DNA from: Eutreptiella sp. 'Long Island Sound 2002'
Taxonomy: Eukaryota > Euglenozoa > Euglenophyceae > Eutreptiales > Eutreptiaceae
Length of the DNA stretch: 64,000 nt
NCBI GenBank assembly: GCA_964036045.1
Contig: OZ038385.1
Location: 3,720,001-3,784,000, forward strand
Direction: 5' to 3'
Positions 33,854-44,496 of this stretch are shown piece after piece. The notes beneath the pieces are model-generated. The model saw only the letters and a list, made by a program, of their open reading frames with translations. It searched no databases and was not told where the DNA came from. The translations under genes were made by a program, and so were the position numbers. Each line of letters begins with the position of its first letter. Position 1 is the first letter of the stretch.

Positions 33854-34657
33854 TCATAGAACTGCGTCGCTCTTCCTGGGCAACGTCGTTTGGGGGGCAA
33901 ATGTGGTCACATAAGCTCTTCTGCATTGGGTTGGGGCTCCCTCAATTATCCACAACAACAATGACTTAAGCCATTTGCTACCCCAAAATACTCTCTGGTT
34001 TCCATTGCACACACACTGCACATGCCACACACCCCTCCTAGGAGTGCTGGATAATGGCACCGGTGAGGGAAGGGGCAGCACCAGTGGGTTGACAGGGTCC
34101 TAGAGAGGCTGACACTGGCACACTTACCACTCAACACGTGCCTAAAGCCTCTTCAGTGCTGTGCACACAATCCACAGTTGCCAAAAGGTCCACACTGGTC
34201 ACCCTTAAAGCGAACCCGCTCAAGTATAGGACACAGCACTTCCACTGTGCGTTCGCAGAAAGTGCAATTCAATAAGTCAGTGATAGTGGATCAGTTGGTC
34301 ACCGACAGCAGTCGTCTAGTAACTGCCAGCTGGCGTTTGACTGGAGTGGGTTGGCCAACAAACAGCTGTGACACATAGGGAGCTGTCCTTGAAGACACTT
34401 TCTCGGTTAACCACACACAGTTTTCTTGGGAAAGCCCCGCCATCTTTGAGGGAGAGGGTGCGCATGGGTGTGCATGGGGCCAACGCAACAAATTTGCCAG
34501 TTTTCTCAAAATACCACCCGGCACTGCTGTTCTTAAGGTGCAATGACTGACATGAGTACAAAGATGAAGGGGTTGTCATTTCCACAGTGGAAGTGGTTGT
34601 ACCGTACACTGAGACAAATAGACCCGATGTTTTATCCACATGCTTCGAATTTGTCAT
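33854..34657 (-). pseudogene. Unrecognised degenerate coding block
   Basis: Two open stretches read like real protein on the minus strand. 34657-34316 encodes 113 residues including SLYSCQSLHLKNSSAGWYF and MRTLSLKDGGAFPRKLCVV. 34081-33854 includes CNGNQRVFWGSKWLKSLLL and ends KSDAVL. Between them another frame gives NCTFCERTVEVLCPILERV, a possible zinc-binding piece. The frames do not join cleanly. A decayed transposon or retroelement gene is the likeliest explanation, without an assigned family. Confidence 0.3.
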
Positions 34658-34659
34658 TT

Positions 34660-35866
34660 TGATTCGCTGTGAGACCAGTTTGTTGAAGAATACTTTGCCT
34701 GGGCATCACGCAAGCGCCAACAGATCAGCACACGCCGTCGGTTGATCGCTGACCGCCCTCAATGAGCCACCAAACAATCTCAGTTCCGCACCAACCGCTG
34801 TTGATTGCATCAATCTGTGATGTCTTTTCCTGAGTAAAGAACCCCGTGCCGAAGGACAGCCCTGAAATGAGGACCCTGAAAGCCTCAGGTTGCCCCACAA
34901 GCATCAGGCAACAAAACAGTGTCGAATGGCAGCCCCCATCGCCAGCGCCACAGCGCACAAACAGAAGAACAGACGCACGTGCGCACCCAGGCAAGCACCA
35001 GAAGACGAAGCAGTGAGTACTGGGCAAAGCTGAGTGTAAATAGCCTTTGTTAATTGCTGCAAAATTGTGCATCGTAAAGTGTTGAACCACAGTCACAACG
35101 AAATGAAAGCGGCAACACGATGGTGTATGGGTAGCACATCCACCATCTCTGCATCTCTGCATATATAATTTTCCAGCTCTCCAAGATCAGTCCACAGCAA
35201 CTCTGCGGCTCTATGCTTCATTGCAACCTGCACATTACATGACGACATGATTAGCATGTCATCCAAGTGCACCTCCGTGCAGGTTGTGCACATCAGGGCC
35301 AATCTTATGGAGCGATGCGAGATACTGGGCTTATACAAAAACTCTGTAACATTTTATTTCACCACCTCTTCTGCGGAACGATGGCTAGCAGCGCAAGACC
35401 TTAGCGCATGTGCTGCCACAAGCGGCATGAACGGTTGAATTGCAGGCAAATAGTGACATTAAAAGTGGAACAAACGATCTGGGCTTATGCAGGCAGGAGA
35501 TTGCCTTTGAAAGCCCAGAGCCCCCATCATTAATGATGGACGCAACATGCGTCGCGCGACCTCAGAGTCAACATCTGCAATTCGCCGTTTACTTTCATTG
35601 GCAACCACATGGTTTCATAGCACCGGCTCTCCTGGGCGCAAAATTCAAATCATTTGCCCTTAGTGTTCTTTTGCACTGCGGTCGTGACCATTGAAGACAA
35701 GCCACTTGATTCAAGCAAAAGTAATTTTGCTTCTACACTTCAGGAGCTTTTTTGATGCTCCACTTATTCATAACCTATTCATAACTGCAATCGACACCCA
35801 ATTGCACAAACACAATTGGAATGCCAAACGTAGTTTTGGATACAAATCAGTGCCGAAGCCAAGGGC
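34660..35866. other. No gene assigned
   Basis: Minus-strand open stretches at 35338-35093 and 35162-34725 have no recognisable motif and do not form a consistent exon chain. This stretch also contains the 3' flank of the acyltransferase gene. Confidence 0.4.
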
Positions 35867-37171
35867 CTACTTGAACAAAGCAGACAGATACTTGCCCAAG
35901 GAGGCCATGAAGTCCTTGACCGCTTTCTGGTTCAAGAAGCCATGCTGCAGCAACATGGCACCCAACACGACGGATGCTAGGTACACAAAGAAAAACCAGG
36001 CTGGCCAGCCCGTCCACCCAAACTCCTGCCACAGGGCACTGAACACCTTCTGGGCCACCACCTTCTTGTAGAACAGCTGCCCAAGAGGTCCATGGATAAC
36101 AAAGATGGGGAAGCTGATGCCACCCAAATAAGTGAGCCAGCTGGCAGCCATGAGCTCATTCAGACGATAAGCGCCGGAGCCATAAACGGTTTGACGGTGG
36201 AGTGCCAAGAGGAACATAATGAAGAGGGGGATAAACAAGACACTGCGGGTGAGCGCATCATTCAAAGGCAAGACGTCATACGCGCGGGCCACTAGCACAG
36301 CCAGCATTGCCAACAAGGGGAGAACTGGGCTGGACGCAACGCCGGCAGCTGAGGGCTTCTCCTCACCATCGATGCCATCCAGCATCACGAATCGAACAGC
36401 CACGGCACCCATGAGCATCTCGATGAGGGCATACGCAGGGTTGAACCGGATGGTGTTCCAGAACGAGATGTTGGGATGTGTGCGGGCGTTCAATCGCCCC
36501 TCCATGATGCTCCAGCAGTCCAGATCGTAGGTGTAGGCAAGCCTGGCCAACAGCAGCGAACCTGTCAGGGCAGCCATACAAAGGGTCAGTCCCTTTTTGT
36601 TCAGCTTGGCAATGGCAGTGATTGCCGCTGGCATGGGAATGTAAGCGAAGGTCATGGCGGAAAGAAACCACATCGGTGCGTTCCAGACCTCGGCGTGCAT
36701 CGGGAACCAGGCCTGTGTCAACGTGAAGCTCATCACACCATTAATAGCGGTTGCTGTCACTCCGTTGTAATACCAGTCAGCCCACGCAAACATGGGCAGG
36801 AACAGGACCGTGACCAAGAAATGAAGGTGGTAGTATCCCAGAATTTTTGTGATGATGTACGTGCTTGCAGGTGCCAATCGGGGCGACGGCTCAAGCTTCC
36901 CGACTTCGGTAGCGGTGTATGCTGCCACGTACCCCGAGATCACGAAGAAGGCCCCCACGACGACATTGATCTGCTGACACAACCGCAGCAACAGCTCGTT
37001 CTTCGTGGCGACCTGGATGAAGTGCCCTACGACGATGTAGCTGATCAGGAAGAAGCGGACGGTGTCGAGGGCGGGAATGTGCGGCCTTTTGGCCTTGGGT
37101 GCTGGAGCAGGGGTGACAAGCGGAGCCTTCTCCTCCGCCTTAATGTTGATAGCAGTCTGCTCTTGCGCCAT
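35867..37171 (-). CDS. Acyltransferase-3 family membrane protein
   Basis: Encodes 434 residues, with no in-frame interruption, from the ATG at 37171 (context CACAACGATGGC); an upstream in-frame Met at 37219 would add 16 residues, but TTGCTTCAG just before the preferred ATG looks like a splice acceptor. After a basic, Pro-rich cytosolic start, PALDTVRFFLISYIVVGHFI holds the conserved His of the first membrane helix of Acyl_transf_3 (OafA/NolL-like) proteins. FFVISGYVAAY matches the conserved F-F-x-x-S-G-(F/Y) motif. About ten hydrophobic helices follow, ending with SFPIFVIHGPLGQLF. The family transfers acyl groups from CoA or similar donors to sugars, lipids or peptides across a membrane; the substrate here is unknown. 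Confidence 0.88.
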   Translation of the reverse strand: MAQEQTAINIKAEEKAPLVTPAPAPKAKRPHIPALDTVRFFLISYIVVGHFIQVATKNELLLRLCQQINVVVGAFFVISGYVAAYTATEVGKLEPSPRLAPASTYIITKILGYYHLHFLVTVLFLPMFAWADWYYNGVTATAINGVMSFTLTQAWFPMHAEVWNAPMWFLSAMTFAYIPMPAAITAIAKLNKKGLTLCMAALTGSLLLARLAYTYDLDCWSIMEGRLNARTHPNISFWNTIRFNPAYALIEMLMGAVAVRFVMLDGIDGEEKPSAAGVASSPVLPLLAMLAVLVARAYDVLPLNDALTRSVLFIPLFIMFLLALHRQTVYGSGAYRLNELMAASWLTYLGGISFPIFVIHGPLGQLFYKKVVAQKVFSALWQEFGWTGWPAWFFFVYLASVVLGAMLLQHGFLNQKAVKDFMASLGKYLSALFK

Positions 37172-37755
37172 CGTTGTGCCCTGAAGCAATACTGAGATAA
37201 AACAGAGGCATGGCAGCAATCAGTATGACACGCAGCGTTCCGAGAGGCAGACGCACAGTCAGTCGCAACAGGAGGGTGGCCATGTCCATTTCTTGAACCG
37301 TAGTTCAGGACAGCCTTTACAGAATGCTTGACACCGGTCAGTATTTCGGGGCATGAGCTCCATTTCTAGGGACCACACGCCAACATGCTAGCGCCCAGCT
37401 ACCCCCCCACCCCCTTGCATAATGCACCAATAAAAGCAAGCGGTTGCTCATATTCAGGGACAAGTGGCATCAATAATTGATCAGTGTTGTCTTCAAATGA
37501 ACAGGTCGAAGGGGGAAACATAACTACACACGCCATTCAACAGACACGGAGATATTGAAATGGGGATGGGGATCTTGCGTGGCAGTATCCTCGCAGCCCC
37601 GAGGGAACATACCCCCAAAATACCCCAAGTGACAGTTCCCTCGCCCCCCCGATTACTATGCAAAGGACACACAACACGAAACAAGACGTGCAGACACGGA
37701 GGCATATGAACAACAAAATGAGCCGGGAACTGCCTGTTGGTATGCGTGTTCAGCT
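37172..37755. other. Upstream region of the acyltransferase; no gene
   Basis: Contains the presumed 5' flank of the acyltransferase gene and CCAATAAAAGCAAG-like sequence at about 37428. No coding feature is recognised. Confidence 0.4.
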
Positions 37756-38094
37756 CTACTGAGAAACAGGCTCTGTGTGCCACTTTTTCTGGCGGGAGTA
37801 TTTGACTTTGAAGAGCTGCACATGCTCCACAAGGGCCACAGGAATGGGCTCTCCAGCTGCATGCTGGGTTGCAGGCTTGGCTGCCACCTTGGTAGCAGGT
37901 TTGGCTGCACTCTTGGCTGAGGGCTTGGCACCAGGTTTGGCAGCCTTGGGAGCAGGCTTGGCATGGGGCTTGACAGGGGGATCCAACCCCTGTGGCAAGC
38001 AGTTTGCCTCAGGAATGTCACGTGTGAAGTACAACTTTCTGTTGGCAAAAACATTTCCCAGTCCCCATACACCACGCGCACTCTTTGCCCACAC
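37756..38094 (-). CDS. Small ORF with Lys/Ala/Pro-rich repeats
   Basis: The 112-codon ORF contains a central region of AAKPGAKPSAKSAAKP-type repeats, like histone H1 tails, flanked by IVWAKSARGVWGLGNVF and VQLFKVKYSRQKKWHTE. The open frame continues upstream of the first codon to a TGA. The flanking segments could be halves of a PWWP- or chromodomain-like reader split by the repeat, but this is speculative. It may be an exon of a larger or decayed gene. Confidence 0.35.
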   Translation of the reverse strand: MWAKSARGVWGLGNVFANRKLYFTRDIPEANCLPQGLDPPVKPHAKPAPKAAKPGAKPSAKSAAKPATKVAAKPATQHAAGEPIPVALVEHVQLFKVKYSRQKKWHTEPVSQ

Positions 38095-38354
38095 AATCTC
38101 AGTGTGTGACGCACTGTCACTGTCTTGTTCAAAGCCACCTCACTCACATGGGGGCGTTTTCGCACAGCGCCAATTATTACACTGTTTATCCCGGTAATAC
38201 CCCTGAAAACCACCCACCTACAGAAGCATGCATGCTCAATTCCAAAACTGTGCAACGTGTTGTGTTCTCATCATCACATTTGTCCGAAAACATGTATTGG
38301 AACCAATGTATTTGGGTTCCATGTGTTAAAGAACACATGAAAATATATTAAGGG

Positions 38355-38900
38355 CTACTCGGGAACCTCAATCTCACAAGTCTGTTCACGCATGCAACCT
38401 GAACAGAAGTAAAGGTCACATGTGGAGCATTCAGAGGTGTCCCTTTTGCCGCAAACTTGGCAGAGATAGGTATCATCATCATCCTCATCAACCTTAGGGG
38501 CCACTTCGTCTGCCCAAATGCAAGAAGGAATGTGTTCCCATGGGCCATAGGGCTGATACCGTTTTTTGTCTCCAAAACATAAATTGTGAAAAATGGCCAC
38601 AACATAAATTATGAAAAATGGAGAAGGATGTGTGTGTTGGCATGCAAGTCTTGATGTGACCCCCGCCAAATGTCGCGAACCACTCTCCAAGACCAAAGGT
38701 GGGCAAACAAGTGTTCCACCCGTGCTCTGTGATATCCATGGATATCATTACAGGTTTTTTGACGCATGGTCAAAGTCTTTCGACCAATGAAAGGGTGTCC
38801 TGCAGCAGACACCCCGAGAATGTATCACCACAAACCCAGCTCAGGGTGCCCGTTTGCAAAGGTGCACACAAGTAGGGGAGGGGAAATGATGCTACAATTA
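38355..38900 (-). pseudogene. Harbinger-type DDE transposase, C-terminal part
   Basis: One frame reads YILGVSAAGHPFIGRKT, then YHRARVEHLFAHLWSWRVVR, matching the Y-(I/L)-L-G-D-x-x-Y and R-x-x-V-E-x-x-F-x-x-L-K-x-W segments of the DDE_Tnp_4 fold. The Asp expected in the first motif is Val here. Another frame continues with YQPYGPWEHIPSCIWADE and a C-terminal CQVCGKRDTSECSTCDLYF CSGC-type zinc motif, stopping at 38355. A TGA just before YILG and the frame change show decay. Confidence 0.6.
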
Positions 38901-39016
38901 TGTACAATGCCACTGGCACACTATGATAATGCTGTGTGGGTGCCCATGCCAATCATACACCCCAAAAAATGGCTCCCGGTGGTGGAAAATAGCCGACTTT
39001 TCGCACGGTGCGCCCC

Positions 39017-39250
39017 CTATGTGATGGTCCGGTAGTCAACACCGCGCTCTAAGGTGCCCAAAATCTTGGCAAGCACAACACTACCACCAAAACGTTGGAA
39101 ATTGATAACAGCACCAGCTGGGTACGTCTCAATATGATCAACATCCATGGCTGAAACTGCGAAAAACTGAAGTGCTCTGCATGATACAGGGTACAATGGA
39201 GTGCCTTGGATGCAAGAAACCTGAAGTACACAACAACACACCGATAACAC
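39017..39250 (-). pseudogene. ORF with integrase-tail/chromo-like segment
   Basis: The end of this 77-codon ORF reads AVINFQRFGGSVVLAKILGT then LERGVDYRTIT. The G-x-x-V-x-A-x-(I/V)-(L/V)-G and R-G-x-x-Y/V pattern resembles the small beta-barrel at the C-terminus of some retroelement and transposon proteins and also the ORF at 43349-43684. Probably a transposon fragment. Confidence 0.3.
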
Positions 39251-39328
39251 TACCTTGTCTAGCCAGAAAACACACAGGAGAAGCTCAATATCCGAAGTTC
39301 TAAGTAAATTTGCAAAAACGGAAAGTGA

Positions 39329-39330
<2 letters not shown>

Positions 39331-39360
<30 letters not shown>
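39331..39360. repeat. Poly-C tract of 30
   Basis: Thirty consecutive C, the longest homopolymer in the window. True length may differ because of sequencing error. Confidence 0.95.
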
Positions 39361-39361
<1 letters not shown>

Positions 39362-41159
39362 CTTACTATGTAGGGGTGACTACTATGCAAGGCCGTTCTT
39401 GTGTCACCCGTAGACTTCATTTTTTAGCCGATCTGATAATCTCTTCTTGTGATACCACTTGCTCTCAAAATAAGCAGGTCGCGGTATAGCCGAAATGATC
39501 TTGCATCCTTTGCTTAGCGCATGTATTAATCTCGTGTTTTTTTGCCCTTCATCATGATGCACTGATGTAGATCGAAGTCCTGCGCACATGACGGTGTGCC
39601 TTGGGGTGGGGGGGTGCGGGTGTTTTTTTTTTTTTGAGTTGCTGACGCTCAAGGTGTCGTTGAGTGCGTCCAGGAGAAAGCTGAAAATGTTGATGGGACA
39701 GTTTTGTACCCCCCTCTCCCTTGTCCTAACAAGGGCCAGGCGCAGTAAAACAGCCGAAACACGGGGTCGCCGTGTTAGGACAAGGGCATGTTTGCGCGCG
39801 ACACATGCTGCGGAACCATTAGAACCGCAAGAACCATGATTCCAAAGTGCGGAAACACGGGTCGCAGTGTTAGAACAAGGGTGACCCGAAAATTGCTTTT
39901 GGCGGAGGGATGGCATGGGCGCCCAGCGAAGGAGGGGAGGGGGGGGGGGGGTTTCCAGAAATGGGCTTCCATACCGGGCCCTTTGTTTTGTGTAAAGACG
40001 GATGTTGCCGCCAAAGGCACCGGAACACCAAATTTTGACCCAGAAAAACTTTTTTCGCCAAATATTTTTCCCCCACATATGTGTAGTCAAAATGATCAGC
40101 GCGGCGTCAGGATCATTTTGAGCCATATATGTTGGGGTCGACCCCCCCCCCCCCCCGCGGCACAGCAGGTAGGGCAGCCCCGGCCCAAAAGCCCCTCCCG
40201 GCACGACGACCAAGGGGGGGGGGGGGTTGGGCAAATGGGCTTCCGTGCCATCCACCCCCCCAAAGCAATTTTCTTTCCGTCAAGGGGTTGTTAGGACAAG
40301 GAGGAGGGGCCTTACAGCACTGGGCCAGTCAGCGCCCGGCTAAGCGCATTTCCAACCATCGTTGTCAAACTTCGATCCCACAACCTCTCTGAAGGAGTCT
40401 AATGGTGTTTGGATGGAAATTGGCTGTACTCCCGGTGCCAGTCAAATCCTACCTCAAGCTCCATCCCAGAACATTGGGCAGCCCACCAGTCGGAGCCCCA
40501 CAGCCCTGTGCGTATCTGGTTTGATGAAGGCACCCACCTTGCAAGGCTTATCTGTGGTCTTCAGCAAAGAAGCAAGACACAGAAAAAGGTCAGCATCGTC
40601 GTTTCAGTCATCCTCCAGCCGTCGTTGGTCATCATCCTGCCGTCGTGGTTACCAGTCTGTTGTTTTGGTCTGGCATTCACTCACTGTTGGGCGACCAATG
40701 GGATCGAATTTTACACAGATACAGATGTTGTTCAGCAGACAAAGTTTTCTTTTGGGGGGGGGGGGAGAGGGGTGACACGTGGAAAACAATGCTCAACATG
40801 GGTCACCGAAAGCAGACAGGGTCAGATAATCTGCTGAAGGCCCCAGCACCGACTTATGATCACGCACTGAGGTGAAAGTCAAGAGGTTTGCACTTGCATT
40901 GTGGATGAATTGTAGGATGAATCATAGTTGCATCGCAGTTTAAAGGATGATGCAACTACGCTGCGACTACTGTGCAACTATGCCACTACCATGCAATACG
41001 TGGCAGTGTGGAAATTTTGACATAATTCCCAGACGACAAATATCAGAACCAGACCTGACAGGACTGTGCCATAGGCACGCAAAACTGTGGACAAACTGCA
41101 ACTGATTGAAGCTGAAAAAACCTGCAATGCATGCAACCCCCCATCCAGTTCAATGCTTT
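39361..41159. other. No gene recognised
   Basis: The longest minus-strand ORF (40255-39404) crosses several poly-C/G tracts and a poly-T run and lacks a recognisable motif. AGGACAAGG-type words recur (39721, 39777, 40293). Nothing else is supported. Confidence 0.45.
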
Positions 41160-41317
41160 TTGGAGGAGTGTTTGCCTGGCGCACCTGGTGCGCTACTTTG
41201 GAAAAGTATTTCCAAGCTTACCCTCTCCTAGAGAAGCCCCAAAGCACACCAGAAAAATACTAGAAAACACTAGAAAATTGCTGGGCTTCCAAAACCATCC
41301 CTGCAGAGCATACAATA

Positions 41318-42308
41318 TCACACCAGATCCGCCAATGCAAAGGGTACCACAAATGTGATATTTGAGTGTGGGTCAATGCATTCAGCAGAATGATTTTCTG
41401 TACATTCATAACCAGCTGTTGTGGCGTGCTTTCTTGACAGCACACAGCACACACAGCCTCCTAGCCAAGAATAGAACACTTTCTGCATTCCACCAGCAAT
41501 GCTATCAATGCTGGCACTGCTTTGGCTTTCTACATCAGTGGCACCTAGTGGCACCTGCAAAGATATATACAAGTATTGTTCAATTTCACTGATCTCTGTG
41601 CAAAGGCTATCAAGAGAAACAGAGGAAATGCCGGAGAAAGCGAGGGAACCATCTTCGAATAGGATGGTGGGCAGGGGGAAGGGGGGGGGGCAGGGCGTTG
41701 CTTGAGCGGGGGGGGGGGGGTCCCAGGGGAGGGGGGGAGGGGTCCAGGGGGGAGGCCCCCCCGGTCGGAATGCAACAAACACCCAACGAATTGCAAAATT
41801 GTATCACAACGACCCGGTCAGCATATACTTTTGTCGTAATGTCGGAAGAAAAGGTAATGCAACTCATCTTTCTGGGTCCATACTTGCTTTTTGTTTGGGT
41901 TTGACTGGGACCTCAGGTGCAGGACAGTGCAGTTTTGTTGGGGCTGTGAAAGAAAAAAAATACGCGTGTTGCAACTGAGCGCGTGTTTGTGGCAGTTGTG
42001 CTGCCCAGCGTGCACACAGAACGGGCTGCATGAGCAGGAACTCATGCGGCAGGCAGCGCACCTCACAGTCTTGTTGCGCCATTATGGCTGCTTGTCGTAC
42101 AAACTCGCACAGAGTTGGAGTTGGAGTGTTCAGAAAAAAGTGTGGAACATGCTTTCTGTGCAGCATTGTATGCCTCTTGCCTTTTCTTCCCAGTCCATCT
42201 ATCTTGAAAACGAAAATAGAGGATCGCGTTTACAACATCGTTGCGTTTTGCGCAGTGGCACGGTTGGACCGGGGAGCCAAAGAACGCACTTATGGACCTT
42301 TGTGACAT
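41318..42308 (-). other. Weak coding traces; ORF with PIP-box-like start
   Basis: An ATG at 42308 opens an 81-codon ORF starting MSQRSISAFFGSPVQP. QRSISAFF fits the PCNA-interacting consensus Q-x-x-(I/L/M)-x-x-F-F, as found at the N-terminus of replication proteins and some transposases. Further left, 41782-41318 encodes SLAFSGISSVSLDSLCTEI and similar sequence. No splice chain joining them was found. Function unknown; possibly a decayed gene. Confidence 0.25.
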
Positions 42309-43109
42309 GATATCTGTGGGACAGGGACAAAGGATACAAGCAGAATGACCAAAGAACCCCGGTACAGGTGCGCCGAAGGCGCAGGAGAATTTTTTGTGCA
42401 CAAGCGAAAAAAGTTCCCAGAACCTTGATTTTTAGGTGATTTAGAGCGAGGGGGGGAGGGGGGAGGGGGTCCAGGGGAGGGGGAGGGAGGGAGGGGCGGA
42501 GAGGTCCCCCCCCCGGTCGGGAGGGAAATTAAAGCAACGCCCTGGGGGGGGGGGGGGGGGGGGTTGGATAGGAGGACACCAATCCCTGGGCCACCATTGT
42601 TTTATCACGCTATCCTTTGATGTTCGGACCTCAGAGTGACTCATAATTAGCACTATGCATTTAGCCCCTTTCTGGCATCCCCACCCCAGTTTTCGCGGCA
42701 TTGAAAACATGCTAACCCCTGTGACCATCCATCCCATGCCACGGCACCCGGTGGCAAATTGGTCCTGTAAGATGGAGTAGATGGAGTTGAGCAGTGACAA
42801 CTTGTTGACAACTGTTTCCACAAGGAAACAATGCCAGTGACCTTATATGTGAGTGCATGATCTTGAGGCATGCACTTGAGCTTACATGTGAATGCATGAT
42901 AACAACAGGCAAATAGGGCAGAGGACGTGGTACGAGAGTAGTTCACGCAAACCTAGCTGCTTTGATGGAACAATCAAGTCTGCAGGCTTCATGCACAATT
43001 CGAATACCGAGGGGGCGTTGTCGCACGGTGCGCGCACGGTGCGCGCACGGTTCAATGTTTTTGGGATGGTTGCCCAACTTGTACCCCGTTGAATGGCCCC
43101 CATAGAAAC

Positions 43110-43280
43110 ACACCCAGGGTCCTGATTTCTGCACCTTGCAGTCTCTGATGCTTGTCACAGGTTCCAGGGTCCTATTTTCTGCACCCTGCAGCCCCTATTG
43201 GCGTACCGGGAATTTTTTTTTTTTGAATCTGATGCTTGTCACAGGTTCTAGGCTCCCAATTTCTGCACCTTGCACGCACC
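43110..43280. repeat. Tandem repeat, three imperfect units
   Basis: Units contain CAGGGTCCTGATTTCTGCAC and CTGATGCTTGTCACAGGTTC. They start at about 43115, 43165 and 43247, the last two separated by a poly-T run. Confidence 0.8.
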
Positions 43281-43348
43281 TCCGTAACAAACCTTGCACA
43301 GGCGACAACACAAGCGACAACACTGGTTGGGTTACGGGAATTTCAATT

Positions 43349-43684
43349 TCATCCGCCACAGCATTCTGGCTCATGATCATCAATTCTAGGGGCTTCAGCT
43401 TCCACTTCAGGTAATTGGGGCTCCAGCAAAGCGTCCATCGGCGCCTCATGGTGCACAGGTTGGGGGGAATCGGGGCTCTCAGCAGTCACAATTGCAAACT
43501 CCAACCGCTCCTCGGGTGCATGCTCGTACAAGACCTCTTCACCACCCAATTCGTACCGAATAGAGACGCGACGCCCACCTCTTGGAGAAGGGTCAACGAC
43601 AGTGGCCGACACCCTATCCCCGTTGGAGCGGTGGTAGTACATAGGCAGTCCGGCGACAAGCCAGGGCAGCTCAGATTCAGGCAT
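43349..43684 (-). CDS. Small acidic ORF with chromo-like segment
   Basis: From the ATG at 43684 the ORF encodes 111 residues. GLPMYYHRSNGDRVSATVVD, then RVSIRYELGGEEVLYEHA, follows the pattern of a small beta-barrel (integrase C-terminal or chromo-shadow-like), and the C-terminal half is acidic and Pro-rich, ending ECCGG. It lies inside a unit with direct repeats, so it may belong to a mobile element. Confidence 0.4.
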   Translation of the reverse strand: MPESELPWLVAGLPMYYHRSNGDRVSATVVDPSPRGGRRVSIRYELGGEEVLYEHAPEERLEFAIVTAESPDSPQPVHHEAPMDALLEPQLPEVEAEAPRIDDHEPECCGG

Positions 43685-44233
43685 TGTGGATCTGGTGGAC
43701 ACAGAATACGCAAAAGGACGCACGGTGCGCGCACGGTGCGCGCACGGTTCAGGCAACACCCCCCGAATCCAACAAACTGTGAGTGATGATGGCCATGCGA
43801 TCAAAGCCAAGTGTGTGGCAAACCTGACCCCTTTGCACCCGTTGTCAAAGAGACACCCTTGTCCAAGGCACAGGCGTCCACACTCAAATGTGTGTTGCAG
43901 CTTCGTCACATGCCTACTCTAGGCACGGATTGCTCCATTATGAAGGTAGTGGAGGGCTATCAAAGATCACTTCTGTTCTGTGTGCTTTATAGGTCTGACG
44001 GTGTGCTATTGCAGGTACGTGTGTGCATGTGTGCGTGGGGAGGGGGGGACCATGTTACAGAGGTACACCAATGGGTCAGTGGGGTCAGTGACTTGGTTAG
44101 GATCCTCAGCCATTCTGTGCCCATTCAGTGTGCATGTGTGTGCATATGTGTGTGTGCCAAGGTATCAATTCCATTGTTGCTCAAACTGCGAGGTTCATAT
44201 GTGTGTGTGTGTGTGTGTGTGTATGCGCGCACT

Positions 44234-44496
44234 GTACTATTAACGAGGGTTGATGGCTTTTAATGTCCTGGCCGCTCTTGCGACGGGAGGGTTAGGGGTT
44301 AGCGGGTTAGAGCCTGCCTGAAGCCTGCCCTATCCCACCCCCAGCCCCCCGGTATGTCGCGGCGCCGTACTATTAACAAGGGTTGAAGGCTTTTAATGTC
44401 CTGGCCGCTCTTGCAACGGGAGGGTTAGGGGTTAGCAGGTTAGAGCCTGCCTGTGGCCTGCCCTATCCCACCCCTGGCCCCCCGGTGTGTCGCATG
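44234..44496. repeat. Two tandem units of about 130 bp
   Basis: Units begin with GTACTATTAACGAGG-type sequence at 44234 and 44367; a third occurrence of the start sequence at 44496 leads into the LINE copy. Each unit holds GGCTTTTAATGTCCTGGCCG and GGGTTAGGGGTTAGC blocks. They look like tandem repeats of a LINE 3' terminus, because the same start sequence occurs at 46679. Confidence 0.85.

Larger units (their letters stand above)
43023..43751. repeat. 32-bp direct repeats flanking a 660-bp unit
   Basis: GCACGGTGCGCGCACGGTGC followed by GCGCACGGTTCA occurs at 43023-43053 and 43720-43750. Each is itself a run of three GCGCGCACGGT units. They bracket the small ORF at 43349-43684 and a 50-bp tandem repeat. 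Confidence 0.9.

Noticed and set aside
35093-35338. Possible further upstream exon of the NLR-like gene
   Set aside because: No leucine-rich repeat pattern is convincing, and exon 1 has a good start codon with an upstream in-frame stop.
36476-37195. 239-codon plus-strand ORF
   Set aside because: It is antisense to the acyltransferase gene, which has clear family motifs.
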